A stretch of 64,000 nucleotides of DNA from Hemileia vastatrix (Eukaryota > Basidiomycota > Pucciniomycetes > Pucciniales > Zaghouaniaceae), in the NCBI GenBank assembly GCA_030280995.1, contig JASXTE010000014.1, positions 25,340,150 to 25,404,149 on the forward strand, written 5' to 3'. The translations under genes were made by a program, and so were the position numbers. Below the pieces are notes generated by a model. That model did not search any database, had not been told where the DNA came from, and was given only the letters and a program-made list of their open reading frames with translations. Below are positions 12,001 through 25,400 of this stretch, piece after piece (position 1 is the stretch's first letter; every line of letters starts with the position of its first letter).

Positions 12001-13705
12001 TGCTCACAAGTTTGGAACAAAAAACATTGTTCCTAAGAAACAGGTTGTGGTTGCAGAGGAGGTAGAAAAACGTGTTAAGGAGTGGTGGATTAAAGTGTGT
12101 AATTCAAGGGATTAAGATATCTCACAAAGAAACTTAAGCATATAATAAGAAAAATTGGAAATTTATTATAAATACTATTAGTTACTTTTAATTTAAAAAG
12201 TATAACTCCTTCTGTAAATTGATATATTTTATTCCATGTTATCTCTGACATATTGTTTAAAATTTGATGCATTAATACTAATTTGTGATTTGATTATTAT
12301 CAAATCAAGTGGCATAGTTGATAGTGCCACAAAATGGAACCTACCAAAAAGACTGAAGGACCTGGGTTCAAGCCTCAACAGTACCAAAAAGTTGAGATGG
12401 GAAATCCACATGAAAATCCAGCTGACAATAAAAAAGAAGCTTCTCAGAAGTTTGGAACAAAGAACATTGTTCGTAAGAAACAGGTTGTGGTTGCAGAGGA
12501 GGTAGAAAAACGTGTTAAGGAGTGGTGGATTAAAGTGTGTAATTCAAGGGATTAAGATATCTCACAAAGAAACTTAAGCATATAATAAGAAAAATTGGAA
12601 ATTTATTATAAATACTATTAGTTACTTTTAATTTAAAAAGTATAACTCCTTCTGTAAATTGATATATTTTGTTCCATGTTATCTCTGACATATTGTTTAA
12701 AATTTGATGCATTAATACTAATTTGTGATTTGATTATTATCAAATCAAGTGGCATAGTTGATAGTGCCACACAATGGAACCTACTAAAAAGACTGAAGGA
12801 CCTGGGTTCAAGCCTCAACAGTACCAAAAAGCTGAGATGGGAAATCCACATGAAAATCCAGCTGACAATAAAAAAGAAGCTGCTCAGAAGTTTGGAACAA
12901 AAAACATTGTTCCTAAGAAACATGTTGTGGTTGCAGAGGAGGTAGAAAAACGTGTTAAGGAGTGGTGGATTAAAGTGAGTAATTCAAGGGATTAAGATAT
13001 CTCACAAAGAAACTTAGGCATATAATAAGAAAAATTGGAAATTTATTATAAATACTTTTAGTTACTTTTAAATTGAAAAAGTATAACACCTTCTGTAAAT
13101 TGATACATTTATGTTCCATGCTATCTCTGACATATTGTTTGATATTTGTTGCATTTATTCCAATTCGTGATTTTATTATTATCAAATCAAGTGGCATAGT
13201 TGATATTGCCACAAAATGGAAGCTACTAAAAAGACTGAAGGACCTGGGTTCAAGCCTCAACAGTACCAAAAAGCTGAGATGGGAAATCCACATGAAAATC
13301 CAGCTGACAATAAAAAAGGAGCTGCTCAAAAGTTTGGAACAAACAACATTGTTCCTAAGAAACAGGTTGTGGTTTCAGAGGAGGTAGAAAAACGTGTTAA
13401 GGAGTGGTGGATTAAAGTGTGTAATTCAAGGGATTAAGATGTTTCACATGGAAACTTAGGCATATAATATGAAAAATTGGAAATTTATTATAAATACCCT
13501 TAGTTACTTTTAAATTAAAAAAGTATAACACCTTCTGTAAATTAATACATTTATGTTCCATGCTATCTCTGACATATTGTTTAAAATTTGATGCAAGAAT
13601 ACCAATTTGTGATTTGATTATTATCAAATCAAGTGGCATAGTTGATAGTGCCACACAATGGAAGCTACTAAAAAGACTGAAGGACCTGGGTTCAAGCCTC
13701 AACAG
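9080..13705 (+). repeat. 5,300-bp-offset duplication, copy 2
   Basis: This is the second copy of 3780-8405. Its left seam lies in a hybrid linker near 9080: the preceding monomer has the GATGTTTCACATGG linker start but continues with ACTTTTAG where that class normally has ACCCTTAG. The near absence of differences implies a very recent event, or, less likely, an assembly duplication. Confidence 0.85.
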
Positions 13706-16700
13706 TTCCAAAAAGCTGAGATGGGAAATCCACATGAAAATCCAGCTGACAATAAAAAAGAAGCTGCTCACAAGTTTGGAACAAAAAACATTGTTCCTAA
13801 GAAACAGGTTGTGGTTGCAGAGGAGGTAGAAAAACGTGTTAAGGAGTGGTGGATTAAAGTGTGTAATTCAAGGGATTAAGATATCTCACAAAGAAACTTA
13901 AGCATATAATAAGAAAAATTGGAAATTTATTATAAATACTATTAGTTACTTTTAATTTAAAAAGTATAACTCCTTCTGTAAATTGATATATTTTGTTCCA
14001 TGTTATCTCTGACATATTGTTTAAAATTTGATGCATTAATACTAATTTGTGATTTGATTATTATCAAATCAAGTGGCATAGTTGATAGTGCCACAAAATG
14101 GAACCTACCAAAAAGACTGAAGGACCTGGGTTCAAGCCTCAACAGTACCAAAAAGTTGAGATGTGAAATCCACATGAAAATCCAGCTGACAATAAAAAAG
14201 AAGCTTCTCAGAAGTTTGGAACAAAGAACATTGTTCGTAAGAAACAGGTTGTGGTTGCAGAGGAGGTAGAAAAACGTGTTAAGGAGTGGTGGATTAAAGT
14301 GTGTAATTCAAGGGATTAAGATATCTCACAAAGAAACTTAAGCATATAATAAGAAAAATTGGAAATTTATTATAAATACTATTAGTTACTTTTAATTTAA
14401 AAAGTATAACTCCTTCTGTAAATTGATATATTTTGTTCCATGTTATCTCTGACATATTGTTTAAAATTTGATGCATTAATACTAATTTGTGATTTGATTA
14501 TTATCAAATCAAGTGGCATAGTTGATAGTGCCACACAATGGAACCTACTAAAAAGACTGAAGGACCTGGGTTCAAGCCTCAACAGTACCAAAAAGCTGAG
14601 ATGGGAAATCCACATGAAAATCCAGCTGACAATAAAAAAGAAGCTGCTCAGAAGTTTGGAACAAAAAACATTGTTCCTAAGAAACATGTTGTAATTGCAG
14701 AGGAGGTAGAAAAACGTGTTAAGGAGTGGTGGATTAAAGTGTGTAATTCAAGGGATTAAGATATCTCACAAAGAAACTTAGGCATATAATAAGAAAAATT
14801 GGAAATTTATTATAAATACTTTTAGTTACTTTTAAATTGAAAAAGTATAACACCTTCTGTAAATTGATACATTTATGTTCCATGCTATCTCTGACATATT
14901 GTTTGATATTTGTTGCATTTATTCCAATTCGTGATTTTATTATTATCAAATCAAGTGGCATAGTTGATATTGCCACAAAATGGAAGCTACTAAAAAGACT
15001 AAAGGACCTGGGTTCAAGCCTCAACAGTACCAAAAAGCTGAGATGGGAAATCCACATGAAAATCCAGCTGACAATAAAAAAGGAGCTGCTCAAAAGTTTG
15101 GAACAAACAACATTGTTCCTAAGAAACAGGTTGTGGTTTCAGAGGAGGTAGAAAAACGTGTTAAGGAGTGGTGGATTAAAGTGTGTAATTCAATGGATTA
15201 AGATGTTTCACATGGAAACTTAGGCATATAATATGAAAAATTGGAAATTTATTATAAATACCCTTAGTTACTTTTAAATTAAAAAAGTATAACACCTTCT
15301 GTAAATTAATACATTTATGTTCCATGCTATCTCTGACATATTGTTTAAAATTTGATGCAAGAATACCAATTTGTGATTTGATTATTATCAAATCAAGTGG
15401 CATAGTTGATAGTGCCACACAATGGAAGCTACTAAAAAGACTGAAGGACCTGGGTTCAAGCCTCAACAGTTCCAAAAAGCTGAGATGGGAAATCCACATG
15501 AAAATCCAGCTGACAATAAAAAAGAAGCTGCTCACAAGTTTGGAACAAAAAACATTGTTCCTAAGAAACAGGTTGTGGTTGCAGAGGAGGTAGAAAAACG
15601 TGTTAAGGAGTGGTGGATTAAAGTGTGTAATTCAAGGGATTAAGATATCTCACAAAGAAACTTAAGCATATAATAAGAAAAATTGGAAATTTATTATAAA
15701 TACTATTAGTTACTTTTAATTTAAAAAGTATAACTCCTTCTGTAAATTGATATATTTTGTTCCATGTTATCTCTGACATATTGTTTAAAATTTGATGCAT
15801 TAATACTAATTTGTGATTTGATTATTATCAAATCAAGTGGCATAGTTGATAGTGCCACAAAATGGAACCTACCAAAAAGACTGAAGGACCTGGGTTCAAG
15901 CCTCAACAGTACCAAAAAGTTGAGATGTGAAATCCACATGAAAATCCAGCTGACAATAAAAAAGAAGCTTCTCAGAAGTTTGGAACAAAGAACATTGTTC
16001 GTAAGAAACAGGTTGTGGTTGCAGAGGAGGTAGAAAAACGTGTTAAGGAGTGGTGGATTAAAGTGTGTAATTCAAGGGATTAAGATATCTCACAAAGAAA
16101 CTTAAGCATATAATAAGAAAAATTGGAAATTTATTATAAATACTATTAGTTACTTTTAATTTAAAAAGTATAACTCCTTCTGTAAATTGATATATTTTGT
16201 TCCATGTTATCTCTGACATATTGTTTAAAATTTGATGCATTAATACTAATTTGTGATTTGATTATTATCAAATCAAGTGGCATAGTTGATAGTGCCACAC
16301 AATGGAACCTACTAAAAAGACTGAAGGACCTGGGTTCAAGCCTCAACAGTACCAAAAAGCTGAGATGGGAAATCCACATGAAAATCCAGCTGACAATAAA
16401 AAAGAAGCTGCTCAGAAGTTTGGAACAAAAAACATTGTTCCTAAGAAACATGTTGTAATTGCAGAGGAGGTAGAAAAACGTGTTAAGGAGTGGTGGATTA
16501 AAGTGTGTAATTCAAGGGATTAAGATATCTCACAAAGAAACTTAGGCATATAATAAGAAAAATTGGAAATTTATTATAAATACTTTTAGTTACTTTTAAA
16601 TTGAAAAAGTATAACACCTTCTGTAAATTGATACATTTATGTTCCATGCTATCTCTGACATATTGTTTGATATTTGTTGCATTTATTCCAATTCGTGATT

Positions 16701-19700
16701 TTATTATTATCAAATCAAGTGGCATAGTTGATATTGCCACAAAATGGAAGCTACTAAAAAGACTAAAGGACCTGGGTTCAAGCCTCAACAGTACCAAAAA
16801 GCTGAGATGGGAAATCCACATGAAAATCCAGCTGACAATAAAAAAGGAGCTGCTCAAAAGTTTGGAACAAACAACATTGTTCCTAAGAAACAGGTTGTGG
16901 TTTCAGAGGAGGTAGAAAAACGTGTTAAGGAGTGGTGGATTAAAGTGTGTAATTCAATGGATTAAGATGTTTCACATGGAAACTTAGGCATATAATATGA
17001 AAAATTGGAAATTTATTATAAATACCCTTAGTTACTTTTAAATTAAAAAAGTATAACACCTTCTGTAAATTAATACATTTATGTTCCATGCTATCTCTGA
17101 CATATTGTTTAAAATTTGATGCAAGAATACCAATTTGTGATTTGATTATTATCAAATCAAGTGGCATAGTTGATAGTGCCACACAATGGAAGCTACTAAA
17201 AAGACTGAAGGACCTGGGTTCAAGCCTCAACAGTTCCAAAAAGCTGAGATGGGAAATCCACATGAAAATCCAGCTGACAATAAAAAAGAAGCTGCTCACA
17301 AGTTTGGAACAAAAAACATTGTTCCTAAGAAACAGGTTGTGGTTGCAGAGGAGGTAGAAAAACGTGTTAAGGAGTGGTGGATTAAAGTGTGTAATTCAAG
17401 GGATTAAGATATCTCACAAAGAAACTTAAGCATATAATAAGAAAAATTGGAAATTTATTATAAATACTATTAGTTACTTTTAATTTAAAAAGTATAACTC
17501 CTTCTGTAAATTGATATATTTTGTTCCATGTTATCTCTGACATATTGTTTAAAATTTGATGCATTAATACTAATTTGTGATTTGATTATTATCAAATCAA
17601 GTGGCATAGTTGATAGTGCCACAAAATGGAACCTACCAAAAAGACTGAAGGACCTGGGTTCAAGCCTCAACAGTACCAAAAAGTTGAGATGGGAAATCCA
17701 CATGAAAATCCAGCTGACAATAAAAAAGAAGCTTCTCAGAAGTTTGGAACAAAGAACATTGTTCGTAAGAAACAGGTTGTGGTTGCAGAGGAGGTAGAAA
17801 AACGTGTTAAGGAGTGGTGGATTAAAGTGTGTAATTCAAGGGATTAAGATATCTCACAAAGAAACTTAAGCATATAATAAGAAAAATTGGAAATTTATTA
17901 TAAATACTATTAGTTACTTTTAATTTAAAAAGTATAACTCCTTCTGTAAATTGATATATTTTGTTCCATGTTATCTCTGACATATTGTTTAAAATTTTAT
18001 GCATTAATACTAATTTGTGATTTGATTATTATCAAATCAAGTGGCATAGTTGATAGTGCCACACAATGGAACCTACTAAAAAGACTGAAGGACCTGGGTT
18101 CAAGCCTCAACAGTACCAAAAAGCTGAGATGGGAAATCCACATGAAAATCCAGCTGACAATAAAAAAGAAGCTGCTCAGAAGTTTGGAACAAAAAACATT
18201 GTTCCTAAGAAACATGTTGTGGTTGCAGAGGAGGTAGAAAAACGTGTTAAGGAGTGGTGGATTAAAGTGAGTAATTCAAGGGATTAAGATATCTCACAAA
18301 GAAACTTAGGCATATAATAAGAAAAATTGGAAATTTATTATAAATACTTTTAGTTACTTTTAAATTGAAAAAGTATAACACCTTCTGTAAATTGATACAT
18401 TTATGTTCCATGCTATCTCTGACATATTGTTTGATATTTGTTGCATTTATTCCAATTCGTGATTTTATTATTATCAAATCAAGTGGCATAGTTGATATTG
18501 CCACAAAATGGAAGCTACTAAAAAGACTGAAGGACCTGGGTTCAAGCCTCAACAGTACCAAAAAGCTGAGATGGGAAATCCACATGAAAATCCAGCTGAC
18601 AATAAAAAAGGAGCTGCTCAAAAGTTTGGAACAAACAACATTGTTCCTAAGAAACAGGTTGTGGTTTCAGAGGAGGTAGAAAAACGTGTTAAGGAGTGGT
18701 GGATTAAAGTGTGTAATTCAAGGGATTAAGATGTTTCACATGGAAACTTAGGCATATAATATGAAAAATTGGAAATTTATTATAAATACCCTTAGTTACT
18801 TTTAAATTAAAAAAGTATAACACCTTCTGTAAATTAATACATTTATGTTCCATGCTATCTCTGACATATTGTTTAAAATTTGATGCAAGAATACCAATTT
18901 GTGATTTGATTATTATCAAATCAAGTGGCATAGTTGATAGTGCCACACAATGGAAGCTACTAAAAAGACTGAAGGACCTGGGTTCAAGCCTCAACAGTTC
19001 CAAAAAGCTGAGATGGGAAATCCACATGAAAATCCAGCTGACAATAAAAAAGAAGCTGCTCACAAGTTTGGAACAAAAAACATTGTTCCTAAGAAACAGG
19101 TTGTGGTTGCAGAGGAGGTAGAAAAACGTGTTAAGGAGTGGTGGATTAAAGTGTGTAATTCAAGGGATTAAGATATCTCACAAAGAAACTTAAGCATATA
19201 ATAAGAAAAATTGGAAATTTATTATAAATACTATTAGTTACTTTTAATTTAAAAAGTATAACTCCTTCTGTAAATTGATATATTTTGTTCCATGTTATCT
19301 CTGACATATTGTTTAAAATTTGATGCATTAATACTAATTTGTGATTTGATTATTATCAAATCAAGTGGCATAGTTGATAGTGCCACAAAATGGAACCTAC
19401 CAAAAAGACTGAAGGACCTGGGTTCAAGCCTCAACAGTACCAAAAAGTTGAGATGTGAAATCCACATGAAAATCCAGCTGACAATAAAAAAGAAGCTTCT
19501 CAGAAGTTTGGAACAAAGAACATTGTTCGTAAGAAACAGGTTGTGGTTGCAGAGGAGGTAGAAAAACGTGTTAAGGAGTGGTGGATTAAAGTGTGTAATT
19601 CAAGGGATTAAGATATCTCACAAAGAAACTTAAGCATATAATAAGAAAAATTGGAAATTTATTATAAATACTATTAGTTACTTTTAATTTAAAAAGTATA

Positions 19701-21430
19701 ACTCCTTCTGTAAATTGATATATTTTGTTCCATGTTATCTCTGACATATTGTTTAAAATTTGATGCATTAATACTAATTTGTGATTTGATTATTATCAAA
19801 TCAAGTGGCATAGTTGATAGTGCCACACAATGGAACCTACTAAAAAGACTGAAGGACCTGGGTTCAAGCCTCAACAGTACCAAAAAGCTGAGATGGGAAA
19901 TCCACATGAAAATCCAGCTGACAATAAAAAAGAAGCTGCTCAGAAGTTTGGAACAAAAAACATTGTTCCTAAGAAACATGTTGTGGTTGCAGAGGAGGTA
20001 GAAAAACGTGTTAAGGAGTGGTGGATTAAAGTGTGTAATTCAAGGGATTAAGATATCTCACAAAGAAACTTAGGCATATAATAAGAAAAATTGGAAATTT
20101 ATTATAAATACTTTTAGTTACTTTTAAATTGAAAAAGTATAACACCTTCTGTAAATTGATACATTTATGTTCCATGCTATCTCTGACATATTGTTTGATA
20201 TTTGTTGCATTTATTCCAATTCGTGATTTTATTATTATCAAATCAAGTGGCATAGTTGATATTGCCACAAAATGGAAGCTACTAAAAAGACTGAAGGACC
20301 TGGGTTCAAGCCTCAACAGTACCAAAAAGCTGAGATGGGAAATCCACATGAAAATCCAGCTGACAATAAAAAAGGAGCTGCTCAAAAGTTTGGAACAAAC
20401 AACATTGTTCCTAAGAAACAGGTTGTGGTTTCAGAGGAGGTAGAAAAACGTGTTAAGGAGTGGTGGATTAAAGTGTGTAATTCAAGGGATTAAGATGTTT
20501 CACATGGAAACTTAGGCATATAATATGAAAAATTGGAAATTTATTATAAATACCCTTAGTTACTTTTAAATTAAAAAAGTATAACACCTTCTGTAAATTA
20601 ATACATTTATGTTCCATGCTATCTCTGACATATTGTTTAAAATTTGATGCAAGAATACCAATTTGTGATTTGATTATTATCAAATCAAGTGGCATAGTTG
20701 ATAGTGCCACACAATGGAAGCTACTAAAAAGACTGAAGGACCTGGGTTCAAGCCTCAACAGTTCCAAAAAGCTGAGATGGGAAATCCACATGAAAATCCA
20801 GCTGACAATAAAAAAGAAGCTGCTCACAAGTTTGGAACAAAAAACATTGTTCCTAAGAAACAGGTTGTGGTTGCAGAGGAGGTAGAAAAACGTGTTAAGG
20901 AGTGGTGGATTAAAGTGTGTAATTCAAGGGATTAAGATATCTCACAAAGAAACTTAAGCATATAATAAGAAAAATTGGAAATTTATTATAAATACTATTA
21001 GTTACTTTTAATTTAAAAAGTATAACTCCTTCTGTAAATTGATATATTTTGTTCCATGTTATCTCTGACATATTGTTTAAAATTTGATGCATTAATACTA
21101 ATTTGTGATTTGATTATTATCAAATCAAGTGGCATAGTTGATAGTGCCACAAAATGGAACCTACTAAAAAGGCTGAAGGACCTGGGTTCAAGCCTCAACA
21201 GTACCAAAAAGCTGAGATGGGAAATCCGCATGAAAATCCAGCTGACAATAAAAAAGAAGCTGCTCAGAAGTTTGGAACAAACAACATTGTTCGTAAGAAA
21301 CAGGTTGTGGTTGCAGAGGAGGTAGAAAAACGTGTTAAGGAGTGGTGGATTAAAGTGTGTAATTCAAGGGATTAAGATATCTCACAAAGAAACTTAAGCA
21401 TATAATAAGAAAAATTGGAAATTTATTATA
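10840..21430 (+). repeat. 1,764-bp four-monomer higher-order repeat, six copies
   Basis: Four monomer types recur in order with spacing 442, 442, 440, 440: first type with AAACATGTTGT (Q50H); second with GGAGCT (E35G) and TTTCAGAG (A54S); third with GCTCACAAG (Q38H); fourth, the 440-bp class, mostly with GTTGAG (A20V) and AAGCTTCTC. First-type ATGs are 11010, 12774, 14538, 16302, 18066 and 19830, each 1,764 bp apart. The sixth copy ends with a variant fourth unit at 21154 (T7A). The monomer at 21594 breaks the register. Earlier members of the same types are at 5710-8800. Confidence 0.9.
14098..14166 (+). pseudogene. 73-codon frame broken at codon 23 (GGA to TGA), four-member class
   Basis: The frame stops after 22 residues (GAGATGTGA). 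The copies starting at 15862, 19390 and 23359 share the stop. All also carry A20V, a codon-37 TCT that creates a HindIII site, and the 440-bp linker. Their otherwise matching sisters at 7034, 12334 and 17626 keep GGA. The stop therefore arose inside the four-monomer repeat and spread to some repeats but not to the one containing 17626, which argues for conversion or unequal exchange and not simple sequential doubling. Confidence 0.8.
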
Positions 21431-21959
21431 AATACTATTACTTACTTTTAATTTAAAAAGTATAACTCCTTCTGTAAATTGATACATTTTGTTACATGTT
21501 ATCTCTGACATATTGTTTAAAATTTGATGCATTAATACCAATTTGTGATTTGATTATTATCAAATCAAGTGGCATAGTTGATAGTGCCACACAATGGAAC
21601 CTACTAAAAAGACTGAAGGACCTGGGTTCAAGCCTCAACAGTACCAAAAAGCTGAGATGGGAAATCCACATGAAAATCCAGCTGACAATAAAAACGAAGC
21701 TGCTCAAAAGTTTGGAACAAACAACATTGTTCCTAAGAAACAGGTTGTGGTTGCAGAGGAGGTAGAAAAACGTGTTAAGGAGTGGTGGATTAAAGTGTGT
21801 AATTCATGGGATTAAGATATCTCACAAAGAAACTTAGGCATATAATAAGAAAAATTGGAGATTTTTTATAAATACTTTTAGTTACTTTTAAATTGAAAAA
21901 GTATAACACCTTCTGTAAATTGATACATTTATGTTCCATGCTACCTCTGACATATTGTT

Positions 21960-24900
21960 TAAAATTTGATGCTTAATACCAATTTGTGATTTGATTATTA
22001 TCAAATCAAGTGGCATAGTTGATAGTGCCACACAATGGAACCTACTAAAAAGACTGAAGGACCTGGGTTCAAGCCTCAACAGTACCAAAAAGCTGAGATG
22101 GGAAATCCACATGAAAATCCAGCTGACAATAAAAAAGAAGCTGCTCAGAAGTTTGGAACAAAAAACATTGTTCCTAAGAAACATGTTGTGGTTGCAGAGG
22201 AGGTAGAAAAACGTGTTAAGGAGTGGTGGATTAAAGTGTGTAATTCAAGGGATTAAGATATCTCACAAAGAAACTTAGGCATATAATAAGAAAAATTGGA
22301 AATTTATTATAAATACTTTTAGTTACTTTTAAATTGAAAAAGTATAACACCTTCTGTAAATTGATACATTTATGTTCCATGCTATCTCTGACATATTGTT
22401 TGATATTTGTTGCATTTATTCCAATTCGTGATTTTATTATTATCAAATCAAGTGGCATAGTTGATATTGCCACAAAATGGAAGCTACTAAAAAGACTGAA
22501 GGACCTGGGTTCAAGCCTCAACAGTACCAAAAAGCTGAGATGGGAAATCCACATGAAAATCCAGCTGACAATAAAAAAGGAGCTGCTCAAAAGTTTGGAA
22601 CAAACAACATTGTTCCTAAGAAACAGGTTGTGGTTTCAGAGGAGGTAGAAAAACGTGTTAAGGAGTGGTGGATTAAAGTGTGTAATTCAAGGGATTAAGA
22701 TGTTTCACATGGAAACTTAGGCATATAATATGAAAAATTGGAAATTTATTATAAATACCCTTAGTTACTTTTAAATTAAAAAAGTATAACACCTTCTGTA
22801 AATTAATACATTTATGTTCCATGCTATCTCTGACATATTGTTTAAAATTTGATGCAAGAATACCAATTTGTGATTTGATTATTATCAAATCAAGTGGCAT
22901 AGTTGATAGTGCCACACAATGGAAGCTACTAAAAAGACTGAAGGACCTGGGTTCAAGCCTCAACAGTTCCAAAAAGCTGAGATGGGAAATCCACATGAAA
23001 ATCCAGCTGACAATAAAAAAGAAGCTGCTCACAAGTTTGGAACAAAAAACATTGTTCCTAAGAAACAGGTTGTGGTTGCAGAGGAGGTAGAAAAACGTGT
23101 TAAGGAGTGGTGGATTAAAGTGTGTAATTCAAGGGATTAAGATATCTCACAAAGAAACTTAAGCATATAATAAGAAAAATTGGAAATTTATTATAAATAC
23201 TATTAGTTACTTTTAATTTAAAAAGTATAACTCCTTCTGTAAATTGATATATTTTGTTCCATGTTATCTCTGACATATTGTTTAAAATTTGATGCATTAA
23301 TACTAATTTGTGATTTGATTATTATCAAATCAAGTGGCATAGTTGATAGTGCCACAAAATGGAACCTACCAAAAAGACTGAAGGACCTGGGTTCAAGCCT
23401 CAACAGTACCAAAAAGTTGAGATGTGAAATCCACATGAAAATCCAGCTGACAATAAAAAAGAAGCTTCTCAGAAGTTTGGAACAAAGAACATTGTTCGTA
23501 AGAAACAGGTTGTGGTTGCAGAGGAGGTAGAAAAACGTGTTAAGGAGTGGTGGATTAAAGTGTGTAATTCAAGGGATTAAGATATCTCACAAAGAAACTT
23601 AAGCATATAATAAGAAAAATTGGAAATTTATTATAAATACTATTAGTTACTTTTAATTTAAAAAGTATAACTCCTTCTGTAAATTGATATATTTTGTTCC
23701 ATGTTATCTCTGACATATTGTTTAAAATTTGATGCATTAATACTAATTTGTGATTTGATTATTATCAAATCAAGTGGCATAGTTGATAGTGCCACACAAT
23801 GGAACCTACTAAAAAGACTGAAGGACCTGGGTTCAAGCCTCAACAGTACCAAAAAGCTGAGATGGGAAATCCACATGAAAATCCAGCTGACAATAAAAAA
23901 GAAGCTGCTCAGAAGTTTGGAACAAAAAACATTGTTCCTAAGAAACATGTTGTGGTTGCAGAGGAGGTAGAAAAACGTGTTAAGGAGTGGTGGATTAAAG
24001 TGTGTAATTCAAGGGATTAAGATATCTCACAAAGAAACTTAGGCATATAATAAGAAAAATTGGAAATTTATTATAAATACTTTTAGTTACTTTTAAATTG
24101 AAAAAGTATAACACCTTCTGTAAATTGATACATTTATGTTCCATGCTATCTCTGACATATTGTTTGATATTTGTTGCATTTATTCCAATTCGTGATTTTA
24201 TTATTATCAAATCAAGTGGCATAGTTGATATTGCCACAAAATGGAAGCTACTAAAAAGACTGAAGGACCTGGGTTCAAGCCTCAACAGCACCAAAAAGCT
24301 GAGATGGGAAATCCACATGAAAATCCAGCTGACAATAAAAAAGGAGCTGCTCAAAAGTTTGGAACAAACAACATTGTTCCTAAGAAACAGGTTGTGGTTT
24401 CAGAGGAGGTAGAAAAACGTGTTAAGGAGTGGTGGATTAAAGTGTGTAATTCAAGGGATTAAGATGTTTCACATGGAAACTTAGGCATATAATATGAAAA
24501 ATTGGAAATTTATTATAAATACCCTTAGTTACTTTTAAATTAAAAAAGTATAACACCTTCTGTAAATTAATACATTTATGTTCCATGCTATCTCTGACAT
24601 ATTGTTTAAAATTTGATGCAAGAATACCAATTTGTGATTTGATTATTATCAAATCAAGTGGCATAGTTGATAGTGCCACACAATGGAAGCTACTAAAAAG
24701 ACTGAAGGACCTGGGTTCAAGCCTCAACAGTTCCAAAAAGCTGAGATGGGAAATCCACATGAAAATCCAGCTGACAATAAAAAAGAAGCTGCTCACAAGT
24801 TTGGAACAAAAAACATTGTTCCTAAGAAACAGGTTGTGGTTGCAGAGGAGGTAGAAAAACGTGTTAAGGAGTGGTGGATTAAAGTGTGTAATTCAAGGGA

Positions 24901-25400
24901 TTAAGATATCTCACAAAGAAACTTAAGCATATAATAGGAAAAATTGGAAATTTATTATAAATACTATTAGTTACTTTTAATTTAAAAAGTATAACTCCTT
25001 CTGTAAATTGATATATTTTGTTCCATGTTATCTCTGACATATTGTTTAAAATTTGATGCATTAATACTAATTTGTGATTTGATTATTATCAAATCAAGTG
25101 GCATAGTTGATAGTGCCACAAAATGGAACCTACCAAAAAGACTGAAGGACCTGGGTTCAAGCCTCAACAGTACCAAAAAGTTGAGATGGGAAATCCACAT
25201 GAAAATCCAGCTGACAATAAAAAAGAAGCTGCTCAGAAGTTTGGAACAAACAACATTGTTCGTAAGAAACAGGTTGTGGTTGCAGAGGAGGTAGAAAAAC
25301 GTGTTAAGGAGTGGTGGATTAAAGTGTGTAATTCAAGGGATTAAGATATCTCACAAAGAAACTTAAGCATATAATAAGAAAAATTGGAAATTTATTATAA
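21960..25400 (+). repeat. 1,764-bp four-monomer higher-order repeat, second run
   Basis: The same four types restart after the out-of-register monomers at 21594/22035: first-type ATGs 22035 and 23799, 1,764 bp apart, followed by 25563 of another type. The front of the 22035 monomer (GATGCTTAATACC) belongs to the class otherwise followed by the N28T/A30D body, so it is a chimera at the seam. Confidence 0.85.
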
